NCBI GenBank assembly: GCA_002391625.1
Contig: DGFJ01000018.1
Location: 1 to 17,649, forward strand
Length of the DNA: 17,649 nucleotides
Direction of reading: 5' to 3'
Origin: Ruminococcaceae bacterium UBA3903
Lineage (GTDB): Bacteria > Bacillota > Clostridia > Oscillospirales > Acutalibacteraceae
The position numbers and the translations under genes are program-made. A model generated the notes under the pieces. That model had not been told where the DNA came from, did not search any database, and saw only the letters and a list, made by a program, of their open reading frames with translations. Shown here piece by piece: positions 1 through 7,903 of this stretch (positions are counted from its first letter, which is position 1; the number at the start of each line of letters is the position of its first letter).

Positions 1-1
1 A

Positions 2-55
2 GGCAAAATTGATTTCCGTGTAACGTATGTGCTTGTACTTGACAGCAATACCTAA
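2..55 (+). CDS. Possible C-terminal end of an upstream gene (partial)
   Basis: One forward frame is open from the window edge to a TAA at 53-55 and reads GKIDFRVTYVLVLDSNT, an alternating hydrophobic pattern that looks like a beta strand. Only 17 codons are visible, so the product cannot be identified and chance is a real alternative. The TAA stop matches every confident gene in the window. If real, the gene lies upstream of rnj on the same strand and ends about 190 bases before it. Confidence 0.3.
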   Translation, partial: GKIDFRVTYVLVLDSNT

Positions 56-74
56 ACAGGTTAAAATGTAGTAA

Positions 75-200
75 ATGTATGTGTTCGGATTTTATGGTAT
101 TCATTTTGAAAAAGAAAATAAAATTTACGTTATCAAGGATATTTCTATTGTGTATGGGGCACCGTTTGCGGCACAAAAATGCTATATCTTTGACACTTGA
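75..200 (+). CDS. Doubtful 41-codon hypothetical ORF
   Basis: ATG at 75 opens a 41-codon frame ending in TGA at 198. The peptide has a plausible protein-like composition in its middle (EKENKIYVIKDISIVYGAPF) and resembles no family I know. In-frame TAG and TAA codons sit directly before the ATG, and there is no Shine-Dalgarno sequence. It would also be the only ORF here ending in TGA, and its end overlaps the -35 element of the rnj promoter. It may be the remnant of a longer gene or may be noncoding. Confidence 0.18.
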   Translation: MYVFGFYGIHFEKENKIYVIKDISIVYGAPFAAQKCYIFDT

Positions 201-217
201 CATATCTACATTATATT
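190..217 (+). promoter_or_regulatory. Probable sigma-A promoter of rnj
   Basis: A perfect -35 box TTGACA (190-195) is followed after 16 bases by TATATT (212-217), a 5-of-6 match to the -10 consensus. A second TTGACA at 197-202 overlaps but has no good -10 partner. Transcription would start near 224, giving a leader of about 20 bases with GGAGG at 234-238, seven bases before the rnj start. This is a sequence match only. Confidence 0.6.
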
Positions 218-245
218 ACATAAAAAAGAAAATGGAGGTTTATTT

Positions 246-2285
246 GTGATATCAAATAATAATAAGACAAATTCAAAAAACAACAAAAGCATAACAACAG
301 AGGGTTCAGTCAATGGCTTGTACGGCAGGGTGGAAGTACCAGTAAATAAGACACCAGTCAACAATACACAGCCTAATGCTGTGCCTTCCAATAATACACA
401 GGCAAAGCCTAAAAAGGACGTTAAACCACGAGCACCTAGGTTTAAAAAACCTGCGCAGCCACCAAAACAGACAATAAAGCAAAATCAAAAGCCTAGTGAT
501 AATAAATTAGCTGACGACAATGCCCCAAAGAAGCCAGCTGAGGTTGCAGGTAAGGCAGCACAAAAGCCTGCTAAGCAAACCAGAAGATATAATAAAAGAA
601 AACCGTCTAATAAAAAAGCAATAGAAAAGCCATCAATAAAAATTTCATTCCTGGGTGGACTAAACGAGATAGGTAAAAATATTACCTTATTTGAATGTAA
701 CGATGATATGTTTATTTTAGACTGCGGAATGGCGTTCCCTGATGGTGATATGCTAGGTGTAGACTTGGTTTTACCTGATTTTACCTATATTGAGGAAAAT
801 AAGGAGAAAATTCGTGGTATAGTATTAACCCATGGACATGAGGATCACATTGGTTCATTGCCATATTTACTAAAAAGTAATAACTTTCCTATATATGGCA
901 CACCGTTAACACTGGGCCTTGTTGGTAACAAGCTAAAAGAGCATAACCTTTTGTATAGAGCAAAGCTAAACGTTGTACACGCAGGTGACAGGGTTCAGTT
1001 AGGCTGTATGGAGGCTGAGTTTATACACGTTAACCACTCTATTCCTGATGCGTCTGCCATTGCTATACATTCACCAGCTGGCACTATTGTTCATACAGGT
1101 GACTTTAAAATTGACTGTACACCTACATCAGGTACTATGATAGATTTAGCACGTTTTGCAGAGCTTGGTAAAGAGGGCGTTTTAGCTTTATTAGCAGAGT
1201 CCACCAACGCTGAGCGTCCAGGATATACCATGACAGAGCAAAAGGTTAGCCAATCATTTGAAAGTCTGTTCCAGCGTGCTGATAAAAACAGAATTATTAT
1301 TGCTACCTTTGCCTCTAACGTAAACCGTGTTCAGCAAATTATTAACTGTGCACACAAGCATGGCAGAAAAGTAGCTTTTTCCGGCAGAAGTATGCTAAAC
1401 TATATGTCAGTAGCACAGGAGCTAGGCTATCTGGAAGTGCCAGAGGGCGTTCTGATAGATATAGATTTACTAAAAAGATATCCAGCGGAAAAGGTGGTAT
1501 TGGTTACCACAGGCAGTCAAGGCGAGCCTATGTCTGCGTTATCCCGTATGGCTTATTCTGACCATAGAAAGATAGAGGTAGGTGCTGGAGATTTTATTAT
1601 AATTTCAGCTAACCCAATCCCTGGAAATGAAAAAACTGTTGGAGCAGTGGTTGATGAGCTGTTAAAGCTTGGCTGCGAGGTTGTATATGAGTCTATGTAT
1701 GAGGTACACGTTTCTGGCCATGCGTGTCAGGAAGAACTAAAAATTATACATGGACTAACAAAGCCCAAATATTTTATCCCTGTTCATGGTGAGCAGAAGC
1801 ATCTTAGAAAGCATACAGAGCTGGCGGTCAGCATGGGTATGGATAGGAAAAATATCTTTATTGGCGATGTTGGTAATGTGCTGGAAATAAACGAAAATTA
1901 TATGAAGCAGCTTGCGTCTGTACCATCCGGCAAGGTGTTTGTAGATGGCTTGGGTGTAGGTGATGTAGGCAGCATTGTGCTGCGTGACAGAAAGCACCTA
2001 GGTCAGGATGGCTTAATAATAATTGTTGCTTCGTTGGATATAGTTGACGGTCACGTTGTCACAGGCCCTGACATTGTGTCACGTGGTTTCGTCTATGTTC
2101 GTGAATCTGAAGCGCTGCTGGACGAGGTGCGTCGTATTTCCTCGCAGGTGTTGGAGGCTTGCTTTGTTGACGGTGTACACGAATGGAATGTTATCAAAAC
2201 AAAGATTAAGGACGATGTTTCAAAGCAAATTTATAACAGAACTCGCCGTAGCCCAATGATTTTACCAATCATTATGGAAGTATAA
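246..2285 (+). CDS. rnj: Ribonuclease J with long basic N-terminal extension
   Basis: RNase J is a metallo-beta-lactamase/beta-CASP nuclease with endo- and 5'-3' exonuclease activity in mRNA decay and rRNA maturation. The 679-residue product is about 120 residues longer than the usual ~555. The surplus is residues 1-128, a low-complexity tail rich in Asn, Pro and Lys that ends in the basic run RRYNKRKPSNKK. The core starts at SIKISFLGGLNEIGKN. It carries the metal motif HGHEDH (196-201), NHSIPD (263-268), HTGDFK (283-288), the beta-CASP segment HVSGHA (488-493) and PVHGE (512-516), followed by the family's C-terminal domain. All catalytic motifs look intact. The GTG start is set by GGAGG seven bases upstream. 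gdpP follows after 71 bases. The tail is inferred to be disordered and possibly RNA- or protein-binding. RNase J1 and J2 cannot be told apart here. Confidence 0.95.
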   Translation: MISNNNKTNSKNNKSITTEGSVNGLYGRVEVPVNKTPVNNTQPNAVPSNNTQAKPKKDVKPRAPRFKKPAQPPKQTIKQNQKPSDNKLADDNAPKKPAEVAGKAAQKPAKQTRRYNKRKPSNKKAIEKPSIKISFLGGLNEIGKNITLFECNDDMFILDCGMAFPDGDMLGVDLVLPDFTYIEENKEKIRGIVLTHGHEDHIGSLPYLLKSNNFPIYGTPLTLGLVGNKLKEHNLLYRAKLNVVHAGDRVQLGCMEAEFIHVNHSIPDASAIAIHSPAGTIVHTGDFKIDCTPTSGTMIDLARFAELGKEGVLALLAESTNAERPGYTMTEQKVSQSFESLFQRADKNRIIIATFASNVNRVQQIINCAHKHGRKVAFSGRSMLNYMSVAQELGYLEVPEGVLIDIDLLKRYPAEKVVLVTTGSQGEPMSALSRMAYSDHRKIEVGAGDFIIISANPIPGNEKTVGAVVDELLKLGCEVVYESMYEVHVSGHACQEELKIIHGLTKPKYFIPVHGEQKHLRKHTELAVSMGMDRKNIFIGDVGNVLEINENYMKQLASVPSGKVFVDGLGVGDVGSIVLRDRKHLGQDGLIIIVASLDIVDGHVVTGPDIVSRGFVYVRESEALLDEVRRISSQVLEACFVDGVHEWNVIKTKIKDDVSKQIYNRTRRSPMILPIIMEV

Positions 2286-2356
2286 ATAATATAGAATTCT
2301 TACTTGGGTACGTTAGACTGTACCTGAATATTTTATAGAAAAAGGGGGATACCGCC

Positions 2357-4327
2357 ATGAAAAAGAAAATGTGGACAGTGACACCGTATTTTTTGGTGTT
2401 TACTGTTGCTATATTGGGGATGGCGGCATTCTCTGTTCGTTGGAATATGTATATTTTTGCTGTGGAAATGATGATTGCAGGAGTTTCAATTCTAATAGTA
2501 TATTTAGGATTAAGACGTTTTCAAAGATATGTAAATTCAGTAGTTTCAAAAGCCATAAATGGTGTGGATGGTGTCAACCATGACTATTTAGAACGGTTTT
2601 CAATACCTGTGGTGGTGGCTGGCAGTGCGGGGGATGTGGTGTGGTTTAATACCATGTTTAGAAATCAGCTGTGCAACGGCAGAGATTCCACAGGTGATTT
2701 TGTAAAGCAGTACATACCTAACACTACATTAAATTACATACTATCTGGTAATGGTGCAGATGTTATATATGGTGACAAACGTTATACAGTGTTAGGCAGT
2801 AACGTGGGTACGGTTGCTATATTATATTTTATAGATGATACATATTATAAGGAAACCGCAGAAGAATATGTAAAGTCACGTCCTGCGGTGGCAACCGTTG
2901 TGTTTGACAACTATGCAGAGTTTGAACATGATATGGACGATGAACAAAACGCATATATACAGGTTAGCGTAGAGAACGCTATACAAAAATGGGCGGTAAA
3001 AAACAACGCCTTATTTAAAAAAATGTCTGGCGGTAAATATTTGGTCATCCTAGAAGAACGTGAGATAGAGCATTTAATAGATGAGAAGTTTTCTATTTTA
3101 CAAGAAATCAGAGAGCTGAAATTAGCCTCTACACAACGAGAACCAACTATTTCTATTGGTGTTGGCAGAGGTGGTAAAAGCTTTAAGCAAAGTGACCTAT
3201 GGTCTAGAAATGCACTGGAAATGGCACTTGGACGTGGCGGTGATCAGGTAGCAATAAAGACAAAGGAGGCATACCAGTTTTTTGGTGGTGTGTCCAGAAC
3301 TATTGAGAAGATAGATAAGGTACGTACCAGAGTTATCGCTAGCTCCTTATCAGAGCATATTAAGGCATCTGATCATGTTCTGATAATGGGACACAAAAAT
3401 TCTGATTTGGATTGTGTGGGTGCAGCCATAGGCTTATGGAGTACAATTACAAAATCTCTAAACATACCCTCACACGTTGTAGTGCGTAAAAATCAGACCT
3501 TGGCAAGTCAGCTAATAAACAGTATGAATGATGATGGCTGTGGCAATATGTTTATTGAACCACAGGAGGCTTTGTCAATATTTACAGAAAAAACATTGCT
3601 TATTATAGTTGATACACATTCTCCATCCTTTTTGGAGGAGCCTAAGCTATATGAAAGATCACAAAAAGTAGTTGTTATTGACCACCACAGAATGATGGTC
3701 AACCATATATCAAATGCATTGGTGTTTTTTCATGAGCCGTATGCTTCGTCTACTGCAGAGATGGCAACAGAGCTTATCCAATATATGGGTGATGATGGCT
3801 TAACACGCAGTGAGGCAGAGGCATTGCTTTCCGGTATTACTCTGGATACTAAAAATTTTGTATTAAAAACAGGTGTCAGAACCTTTGAAGCGGCAGCCTA
3901 CCTGCGAAAAAAGGGTGCAGACACGGTAGAGGTAAAGCGTCTGTTCTCTAATTCCTTGGATACCTATAAATCTAAATACCATCTTGTATCACAGGCGGAA
4001 ATTTTTAATAATTGTGCATTGGCTTGTGCAGATGAAAAAATAGATGATATTAGAGTAACCGCAGCACAGGCAGCAGACGAGCTTTTAAGTATTAACAGTG
4101 TGCAGGCATCCTTTGTTATATTTAAAGACGAAGGAATTATTAATATCTCCGCACGTTCAATGGGTGAAATTAACGTTCAGTTAATGATGGAGGAGCTAGG
4201 CGGAGGCGGACACCAAACCATGGCAGGTGTTCAGCTTCCCAACATCACCATGGAGCAGGCGCGAGAAAGCGTAGTAGACCTAATAGAAAAAACAGTAGGT
4301 ACAGTTACACAAGCACCTAGCAAATAA
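2357..4327 (+). CDS. gdpP: Cyclic di-AMP phosphodiesterase GdpP (YybT family)
   Basis: GdpP hydrolyses the second messenger c-di-AMP to pApA at the membrane. The 656-residue length matches the family (~655-660). Two membrane segments (about 8-28 and 31-52) are followed by a PAS-like region (about 80-165) and a degenerate GGDEF domain, where MSGGKYL (223-229) stands in for the active motif. The DHH/DHHA1 module begins near 335, with GHKNSDLD (345-352), VDTH (418-421), IDHH (441-444), LDTKN (496-500) and GGGGHQTMAG (615-624). The manganese-binding His and Asp residues are all present, so phosphodiesterase activity is expected; diguanylate cyclase activity is not. The ribosome site AAAGGGGG lies eight bases before the ATG. 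rplI starts 14 bases after the stop, and gdpP-rplI-dnaB is a conserved Firmicutes order, so cotranscription with rplI is very likely. Confidence 0.95.
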   Translation: MKKKMWTVTPYFLVFTVAILGMAAFSVRWNMYIFAVEMMIAGVSILIVYLGLRRFQRYVNSVVSKAINGVDGVNHDYLERFSIPVVVAGSAGDVVWFNTMFRNQLCNGRDSTGDFVKQYIPNTTLNYILSGNGADVIYGDKRYTVLGSNVGTVAILYFIDDTYYKETAEEYVKSRPAVATVVFDNYAEFEHDMDDEQNAYIQVSVENAIQKWAVKNNALFKKMSGGKYLVILEEREIEHLIDEKFSILQEIRELKLASTQREPTISIGVGRGGKSFKQSDLWSRNALEMALGRGGDQVAIKTKEAYQFFGGVSRTIEKIDKVRTRVIASSLSEHIKASDHVLIMGHKNSDLDCVGAAIGLWSTITKSLNIPSHVVVRKNQTLASQLINSMNDDGCGNMFIEPQEALSIFTEKTLLIIVDTHSPSFLEEPKLYERSQKVVVIDHHRMMVNHISNALVFFHEPYASSTAEMATELIQYMGDDGLTRSEAEALLSGITLDTKNFVLKTGVRTFEAAAYLRKKGADTVEVKRLFSNSLDTYKSKYHLVSQAEIFNNCALACADEKIDDIRVTAAQAADELLSINSVQASFVIFKDEGIINISARSMGEINVQLMMEELGGGGHQTMAGVQLPNITMEQARESVVDLIEKTVGTVTQAPSK

Positions 4328-4341
4328 AGGAGGAATAACAA

Positions 4342-4791
4342 ATGAAGGTTATTTTATTACAGGACGTTAAGGGCAGTGGAAAAAAAGGCGCGCTAACCAC
4401 AGTATCAGACGGTTATGCACGGAACTTTTTGTTACCAAAGGGACTGGCAAAGGAAGCTAACGCACAGGCTATGAACGAGTATAAAAACGCAGAAAGCTCT
4501 AAGCAGTTTAAGATAGACACAGACAAAAAGGCTGCTAATGATGCAAAGGCAAGGATACATGGTAAAACCGTAAAAATCTGTGCAAAGGCTGGACAGGCAG
4601 GCAAGCTTTTTGGTTCTGTAACAGCCAAGGAAATATCAGCAGAGCTAAAAGCACAATATGGTATAACAGTAGATAAACGAAAAATCACACTCAACGGTGA
4701 TATTAAAGCTTTTGGTGTGTACCAGGCAGAGGTGAAATTATACACTGGTATTACAGCTACGGTTGAGGTTTTTGTTACTGAATTGAAATAA
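4342..4791 (+). CDS. rplI: 50S ribosomal protein L9
   Basis: L9 binds 23S rRNA near the L1 stalk and helps maintain reading-frame fidelity. The 149-residue length is typical (148-150). The N-terminal rRNA-binding domain is clear: MKVILLQDVKGSGKKG, then the signature region SDGYARNFLLPKGLA (22-36). A long helical linker (about 41-75) and the C-terminal domain (KLFGSVTAKEI onward) follow. A strong ribosome site, AAAGGAGGA (4326-4334), overlaps the gdpP stop and sits seven bases before the ATG. It is the last gene of the rnj-gdpP-rplI unit, before a hairpin and a new promoter. Confidence 0.97.
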   Translation: MKVILLQDVKGSGKKGALTTVSDGYARNFLLPKGLAKEANAQAMNEYKNAESSKQFKIDTDKKAANDAKARIHGKTVKICAKAGQAGKLFGSVTAKEISAELKAQYGITVDKRKITLNGDIKAFGVYQAEVKLYTGITATVEVFVTELK

Positions 4792-4812
4792 TTTAATATA
4801 CAGTATTGGTAT

Positions 4813-4861
4813 AAGCCTTACAAGTACAATCATAATAAATGATTTTGTATTTGTAAGGTTT
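4813..4861 (+). terminator. Terminator-like hairpin after rplI
   Basis: The left arm 4813-4833 (AAGCCTTACAAGTACAATCA...) pairs with the right arm 4839-4861 around the loop AATAA. There are two G-T wobbles and a small bulge, giving roughly 20 base pairs. The stem is AT-rich and the tail (TTTATTG) is only weakly T-rich, so it is not a textbook intrinsic terminator. Its place, 20 bases after rplI and directly against the next promoter's -35 box, suggests it separates two transcription units. Confidence 0.5.
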
Positions 4862-4862
4862 A

Positions 4863-4891
4863 TTGACTGATAGGGTGTAATTTGTTATACT
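4863..4891 (+). promoter_or_regulatory. Near-consensus promoter upstream of dnaB
   Basis: TTGACT (4863-4868) and TATACT (4886-4891) are separated by exactly 17 bases; each matches the sigma-A consensus at five of six positions. The predicted start is near 4898, giving a leader of about 247 bases before dnaB. It lets dnaB-tilS-hpt-ftsH be expressed independently of rplI. No operator was recognised. Confidence 0.65.
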
Positions 4892-4897
4892 CATACT

Positions 4898-5144
4898 AGC
4901 TTTGATATCTAGTACTAACCATTAATAAACGCAGATATAATTTGTTAGTGATTTACCCTGCAAGGCGGGTGTAGTAATGTAACATGAGGAAAAATCTTAG
5001 TGTAGCTTGCCTATTGTTATATGAGAGTGTTAATATAAGGCTTGGTGGATAATTAATTAAAATGGTGACTTTATATGAATATAATGTAATTGATTATAAA
5101 GCAATGTACCATTATCAATAAATGCAAAGGGGAATGGGTTTAAT
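4898..5144 (+). other. Structured 5' leader of dnaB, no gene
   Basis: These 247 bases between the predicted start site and the dnaB ATG hold no convincing ORF. Several inverted repeats are visible: ACTAAC (4913-4918) with GTTAGT about 25 bases later; ACCC-GC / GC-GGGT around the loop at 4957-4973; TTATAT / ATATAA near 5018-5040; and a two-part stem formed by AATGGT (5061-5066) plus CTTTATA (5069-5075) with TATAAAG (5095-5101) plus ACCATT (5108-5113). The last ends about 14 bases before the ribosome site AAAGGGG (5126-5132). I recognise no riboswitch, T-box or known leader motif. It could be a regulatory leader or simply AT-rich spacer. Confidence 0.35.
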
Positions 5145-6512
5145 ATGGCAGAATTAAGTGTTACTACGGGCTATGATGGTTTAAAATTACCATACAGCCC
5201 TGAGGCTGAACAATCAGTTTTAGGTGCTGTTTTATTGGAACCAGCCTGTCTAGATTCTATAGCAGAAATTTTGCCAACACCTGAGTATTTTCATATTGCT
5301 AACCATAGACTTATTTATAGTGCTATGATAGACCTGTTTACTATGGGTAAGGCGGTTGACTTTGTTACTGTTCTTGAAAAGCTAAAGCAGGATAGCAGCT
5401 TTGATGAAGTAAGCGGTAAAACATATTTATTACAATTGGCACAAATAGTGCCTGCCATATCTAATGTAGAGGTTTATGCTAAAATTGTTAGGGACAAGTA
5501 TGACACCCGTTCTTTGATTGTAGCTGCTCGTGATATTATTGAGGATTCTGCTGAGGGTGCTATGGACTCTGCTACACTTTTAGACAGCGCAGAGCAGAAA
5601 ATATTTGATATACGCCGTGGTAAAAACATACAGGGCTTACAACGTATTGATGAAGTTATTATAGACACCTTTGACCGTTTGGATTTGCTGAATTCCCCTG
5701 AAAATGAAAGTGTTAAGCCTATATCCACAGGTATTGCTGATTTAGACAGAACTATTACAGGTCTAAACCGTTCTGACCTTATTCTGCTGGCGGCTCGTCC
5801 TGGTATGGGCAAAACCAGCTTTGCCTTAAATATTGCTCGTAATGCTGCTGTCCAAAGTAAAAAGCGTGTGGCGTTTTTTTCCTTGGAAATGTCTAAGGAA
5901 CAGCTGGCATCCCGTATGCTTTCTACAGAGGGACTAATAGAGGGTACAAAGCTTAGAACAGGCAAGCTTAATAATGACGAATGGACAAGATTAATAGAGG
6001 CAGGGGATATTTTAGGTAAAACAGAGATTTACTTTGATGACACTGCCAGCATAACAGTTCCAACTATGAAAGCAAAGCTTAGGCGATTAAAAAATGTTGA
6101 TTTGGTAGTAATTGACTACTTACAGCTGATGTCAGGTTCTACACGCAGCGACAATCGTGTGCAGGTTATATCTGAAATAACCCGTAATTTAAAGATTATG
6201 GCAAAGGAAATTAACGTACCTGTTATAACCCTGTCACAGCTTTCACGTGCCAGCGAGCAGCGTCCCGACCATAGACCCATGCTTTCTGATTTAAGAGATT
6301 CTGGTTCTATTGAGCAGGATGCCGATATAGTTTTATTTTTATATCGTGAGGGCTACTATGACAAGGACAGTGACGATGATGACGAGGACACCGACAGCAA
6401 CAGCGGTGAATGTATAGTTGCTAAAAACCGTCATGGTGAGGCTAACACTGTAAAGCTGCATTGGCAGGGTGAATTTATGCGATTTACCTCACAGGAGGGT
6501 AGACGTGAATAA
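5145..6512 (+). CDS. dnaB: Replicative DNA helicase DnaB
   Basis: DnaB is the hexameric 5'-3' helicase that unwinds DNA ahead of the replication fork and contacts primase and the loader (it is called DnaC in Bacillus subtilis). The 455-residue length is standard. The N-terminal domain starts at LPYSPEAEQSVLGAVLL (15-31). The RecA-like domain has Walker A ARPGMGKTS (217-225), FFSLEMS (244-250), Walker B VVIDYLQL (321-328), LSQLSR (363-368) and SDLRDSGSIEQDAD (381-394). A short acidic loop (406-421, DKDSDDDDEDTDSNSG) sits in the variable place before the conserved AKNRHG (426-431). No inframe start exists upstream before a run of non-start codons. The ribosome site AAAGGGG lies about 12 bases upstream, longer than usual. 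tilS overlaps the last 8 bases, implying translational coupling. Confidence 0.96.
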   Translation: MAELSVTTGYDGLKLPYSPEAEQSVLGAVLLEPACLDSIAEILPTPEYFHIANHRLIYSAMIDLFTMGKAVDFVTVLEKLKQDSSFDEVSGKTYLLQLAQIVPAISNVEVYAKIVRDKYDTRSLIVAARDIIEDSAEGAMDSATLLDSAEQKIFDIRRGKNIQGLQRIDEVIIDTFDRLDLLNSPENESVKPISTGIADLDRTITGLNRSDLILLAARPGMGKTSFALNIARNAAVQSKKRVAFFSLEMSKEQLASRMLSTEGLIEGTKLRTGKLNNDEWTRLIEAGDILGKTEIYFDDTASITVPTMKAKLRRLKNVDLVVIDYLQLMSGSTRSDNRVQVISEITRNLKIMAKEINVPVITLSQLSRASEQRPDHRPMLSDLRDSGSIEQDADIVLFLYREGYYDKDSDDDDEDTDSNSGECIVAKNRHGEANTVKLHWQGEFMRFTSQEGRRE

Positions 6513-7887
6513 AAATATTTCTAGTAAAATTATTACTACCATTGAAGAATATAGTATGCTGCACACAGATGACTGTGTAGTAGTTGGTGTTTCAGGTGGA
6601 GCAGATTCTATGTGTCTGCTTCATTTTCTTTGCTCTGTGCGTGATAAATATAATTTGCATATCGTTGCTGCCCATGTTAACCACAATCTTCGTGGGGATG
6701 AGGCTTTGCGTGACGAAGCCTTCGTTGCTGGGTGGTGTTCAGAGCATAAAATAGAATTTCGCTTATTATCTGTTGATATTAACAGGCTTTCTCAGGAGCA
6801 GAATATGGGTACAGAGGAATGTGGCAGAAATTGCAGGTATGAGTTTTTTCAGACATTGGCAAACGAATGTAATGGAAATAGTAAAATTGCAACGGCACAT
6901 ACCTTGTCTGATACGACGGAAACAGTGCTGTTTAATATTACCCGTGGCAGCGGGCTGCAAGGCTTGTGTGGTATTCCGCCTGTTCGTGATAATATTGTGC
7001 GACCCCTTATTGGTATTACTAGGGCACAGGTGGAGTATTACTGCAGTATAAACAATGTTTCGTTTATTAACGACAGCTCAAACTTGACAGATGACTATAG
7101 CCGTAATAAAATACGTCATAATGTTATCCCAGTGCTAAAGGCTGTTAATCCGTCAGTAGAAGCTTCCTTTGGCAGATTGACACATATTGTGATTCAGCAG
7201 CAGCAGTTTATTACAGAGGTGGCGATGACTGCTTTGACAGCAGCACGGTGTGACAGTGGATATAGCAGCAGTGTTTTGGTAAAGCTAAACCCTGTGGTTT
7301 TATCACAATGCCTGATTATGGTGGCTAACAATAGTGGCTGTAAGGGGGTACAGGAAAAGCATATTGATTTAATGAAGGGCGTTTTAACAACCACCAGCGG
7401 TGCTGTTGATTTGCCTGGCGGGTACGTGGCATATGGTAAGCAGGGCGTTTTTAGAGTTGCAAAGGCTGTTAAAAATAAAGAAAATTACGTTTTCCCCCTT
7501 GATATTTCAAAGGAATTTATAATATGCGACAAAATATTATCATTCAAACTAATATCTACAGATGAATTGAATAAAAACAGTAAAATTAACAAAAAGTTAT
7601 TAAAAAACCTTTTGGATTATGATATAATAAAGAACAATACGATTATACGCAACCGTAGTAATGGCGATGTTTTTTCTCCATATGGCAGGGGTGTTACGAA
7701 AAGTCTTAAAAAGCTTTTTAACGAGGGAAAAATCCCTGTTGAAAATAGAGATAAGCTATTAATAATTAGTTGTGGCGATACCATCATATGGGTTGAGGGC
7801 TTTGGTGTGTCACAGCAGTATGGCATAACGGAAAAAACAAAAAATGTTTTGTGTATAAACGTCAGCGAAGTTTCTGACTTTTCCTAA
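6505..7887 (+). CDS. tilS: tRNA(Ile)-lysidine synthase TilS
   Basis: TilS uses ATP and lysine to convert cytidine 34 of tRNA-Ile(CAU) to lysidine, switching it from methionine to isoleucine identity. The protein is 460 residues from the GTG start. It has the PP-loop SGGADS (30-35), AAHVNHNLRGDEA (55-67), ATAHTLSDTTETVLFN (129-144) and SSNLTDDYSRNKIRHNVIP (191-209). A C-terminal substrate-binding domain contains NRSNGDVFSPYGRG and a KSLKKLFNEGKIP segment. The frame stays open upstream to an ATG at 6469, but that is deep inside dnaB. GTG 6505 has AGGAGGG (6493-6499) five bases ahead, so I chose it. It overlaps dnaB by 8 bases and precedes hpt by 16. tilS-hpt-ftsH is a conserved Firmicutes order. 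Confidence 0.94.
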   Translation: MNKNISSKIITTIEEYSMLHTDDCVVVGVSGGADSMCLLHFLCSVRDKYNLHIVAAHVNHNLRGDEALRDEAFVAGWCSEHKIEFRLLSVDINRLSQEQNMGTEECGRNCRYEFFQTLANECNGNSKIATAHTLSDTTETVLFNITRGSGLQGLCGIPPVRDNIVRPLIGITRAQVEYYCSINNVSFINDSSNLTDDYSRNKIRHNVIPVLKAVNPSVEASFGRLTHIVIQQQQFITEVAMTALTAARCDSGYSSSVLVKLNPVVLSQCLIMVANNSGCKGVQEKHIDLMKGVLTTTSGAVDLPGGYVAYGKQGVFRVAKAVKNKENYVFPLDISKEFIICDKILSFKLISTDELNKNSKINKKLLKNLLDYDIIKNNTIIRNRSNGDVFSPYGRGVTKSLKKLFNEGKIPVENRDKLLIISCGDTIIWVEGFGVSQQYGITEKTKNVLCINVSEVSDFS

Positions 7888-7903
7888 AAATCAGGGGGAT
7901 AAT

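Noticed and set aside
1..206. Open minus-strand frame running to the left edge of the window
   Set aside because: Its translation is Cys-, His- and Phe-rich with no protein-like pattern, and it opposes the direction of every gene here; an open stretch this short is expected by chance.
2307..2324. Small inverted repeat GGTAC/GTACC between rnj and gdpP as a terminator
   Set aside because: Only five base pairs with an eight-base loop and no T run; too weak to separate two closely spaced genes.
4984..5052. 22-codon ORF (MRKNLSVACLLLYESVNIRLGG) in the dnaB leader
   Set aside because: It has no ribosome site and a composition expected by chance in this AT-rich stretch; a leader peptide cannot be supported.
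5474..5965. 163-codon minus-strand frame inside dnaB
   Set aside because: It lies wholly within a well-supported gene, has no family motif and is serine-rich as expected of a shadow frame. The same applies to the 179-codon minus frame inside ktrB (14260-14799).
6469..6504. ATG 36 bases upstream as the start of tilS
   Set aside because: It would add 12 residues unlike TilS and overlap dnaB by 44 bases without a ribosome site. GTG 6505 has AGGAGGG at five bases.
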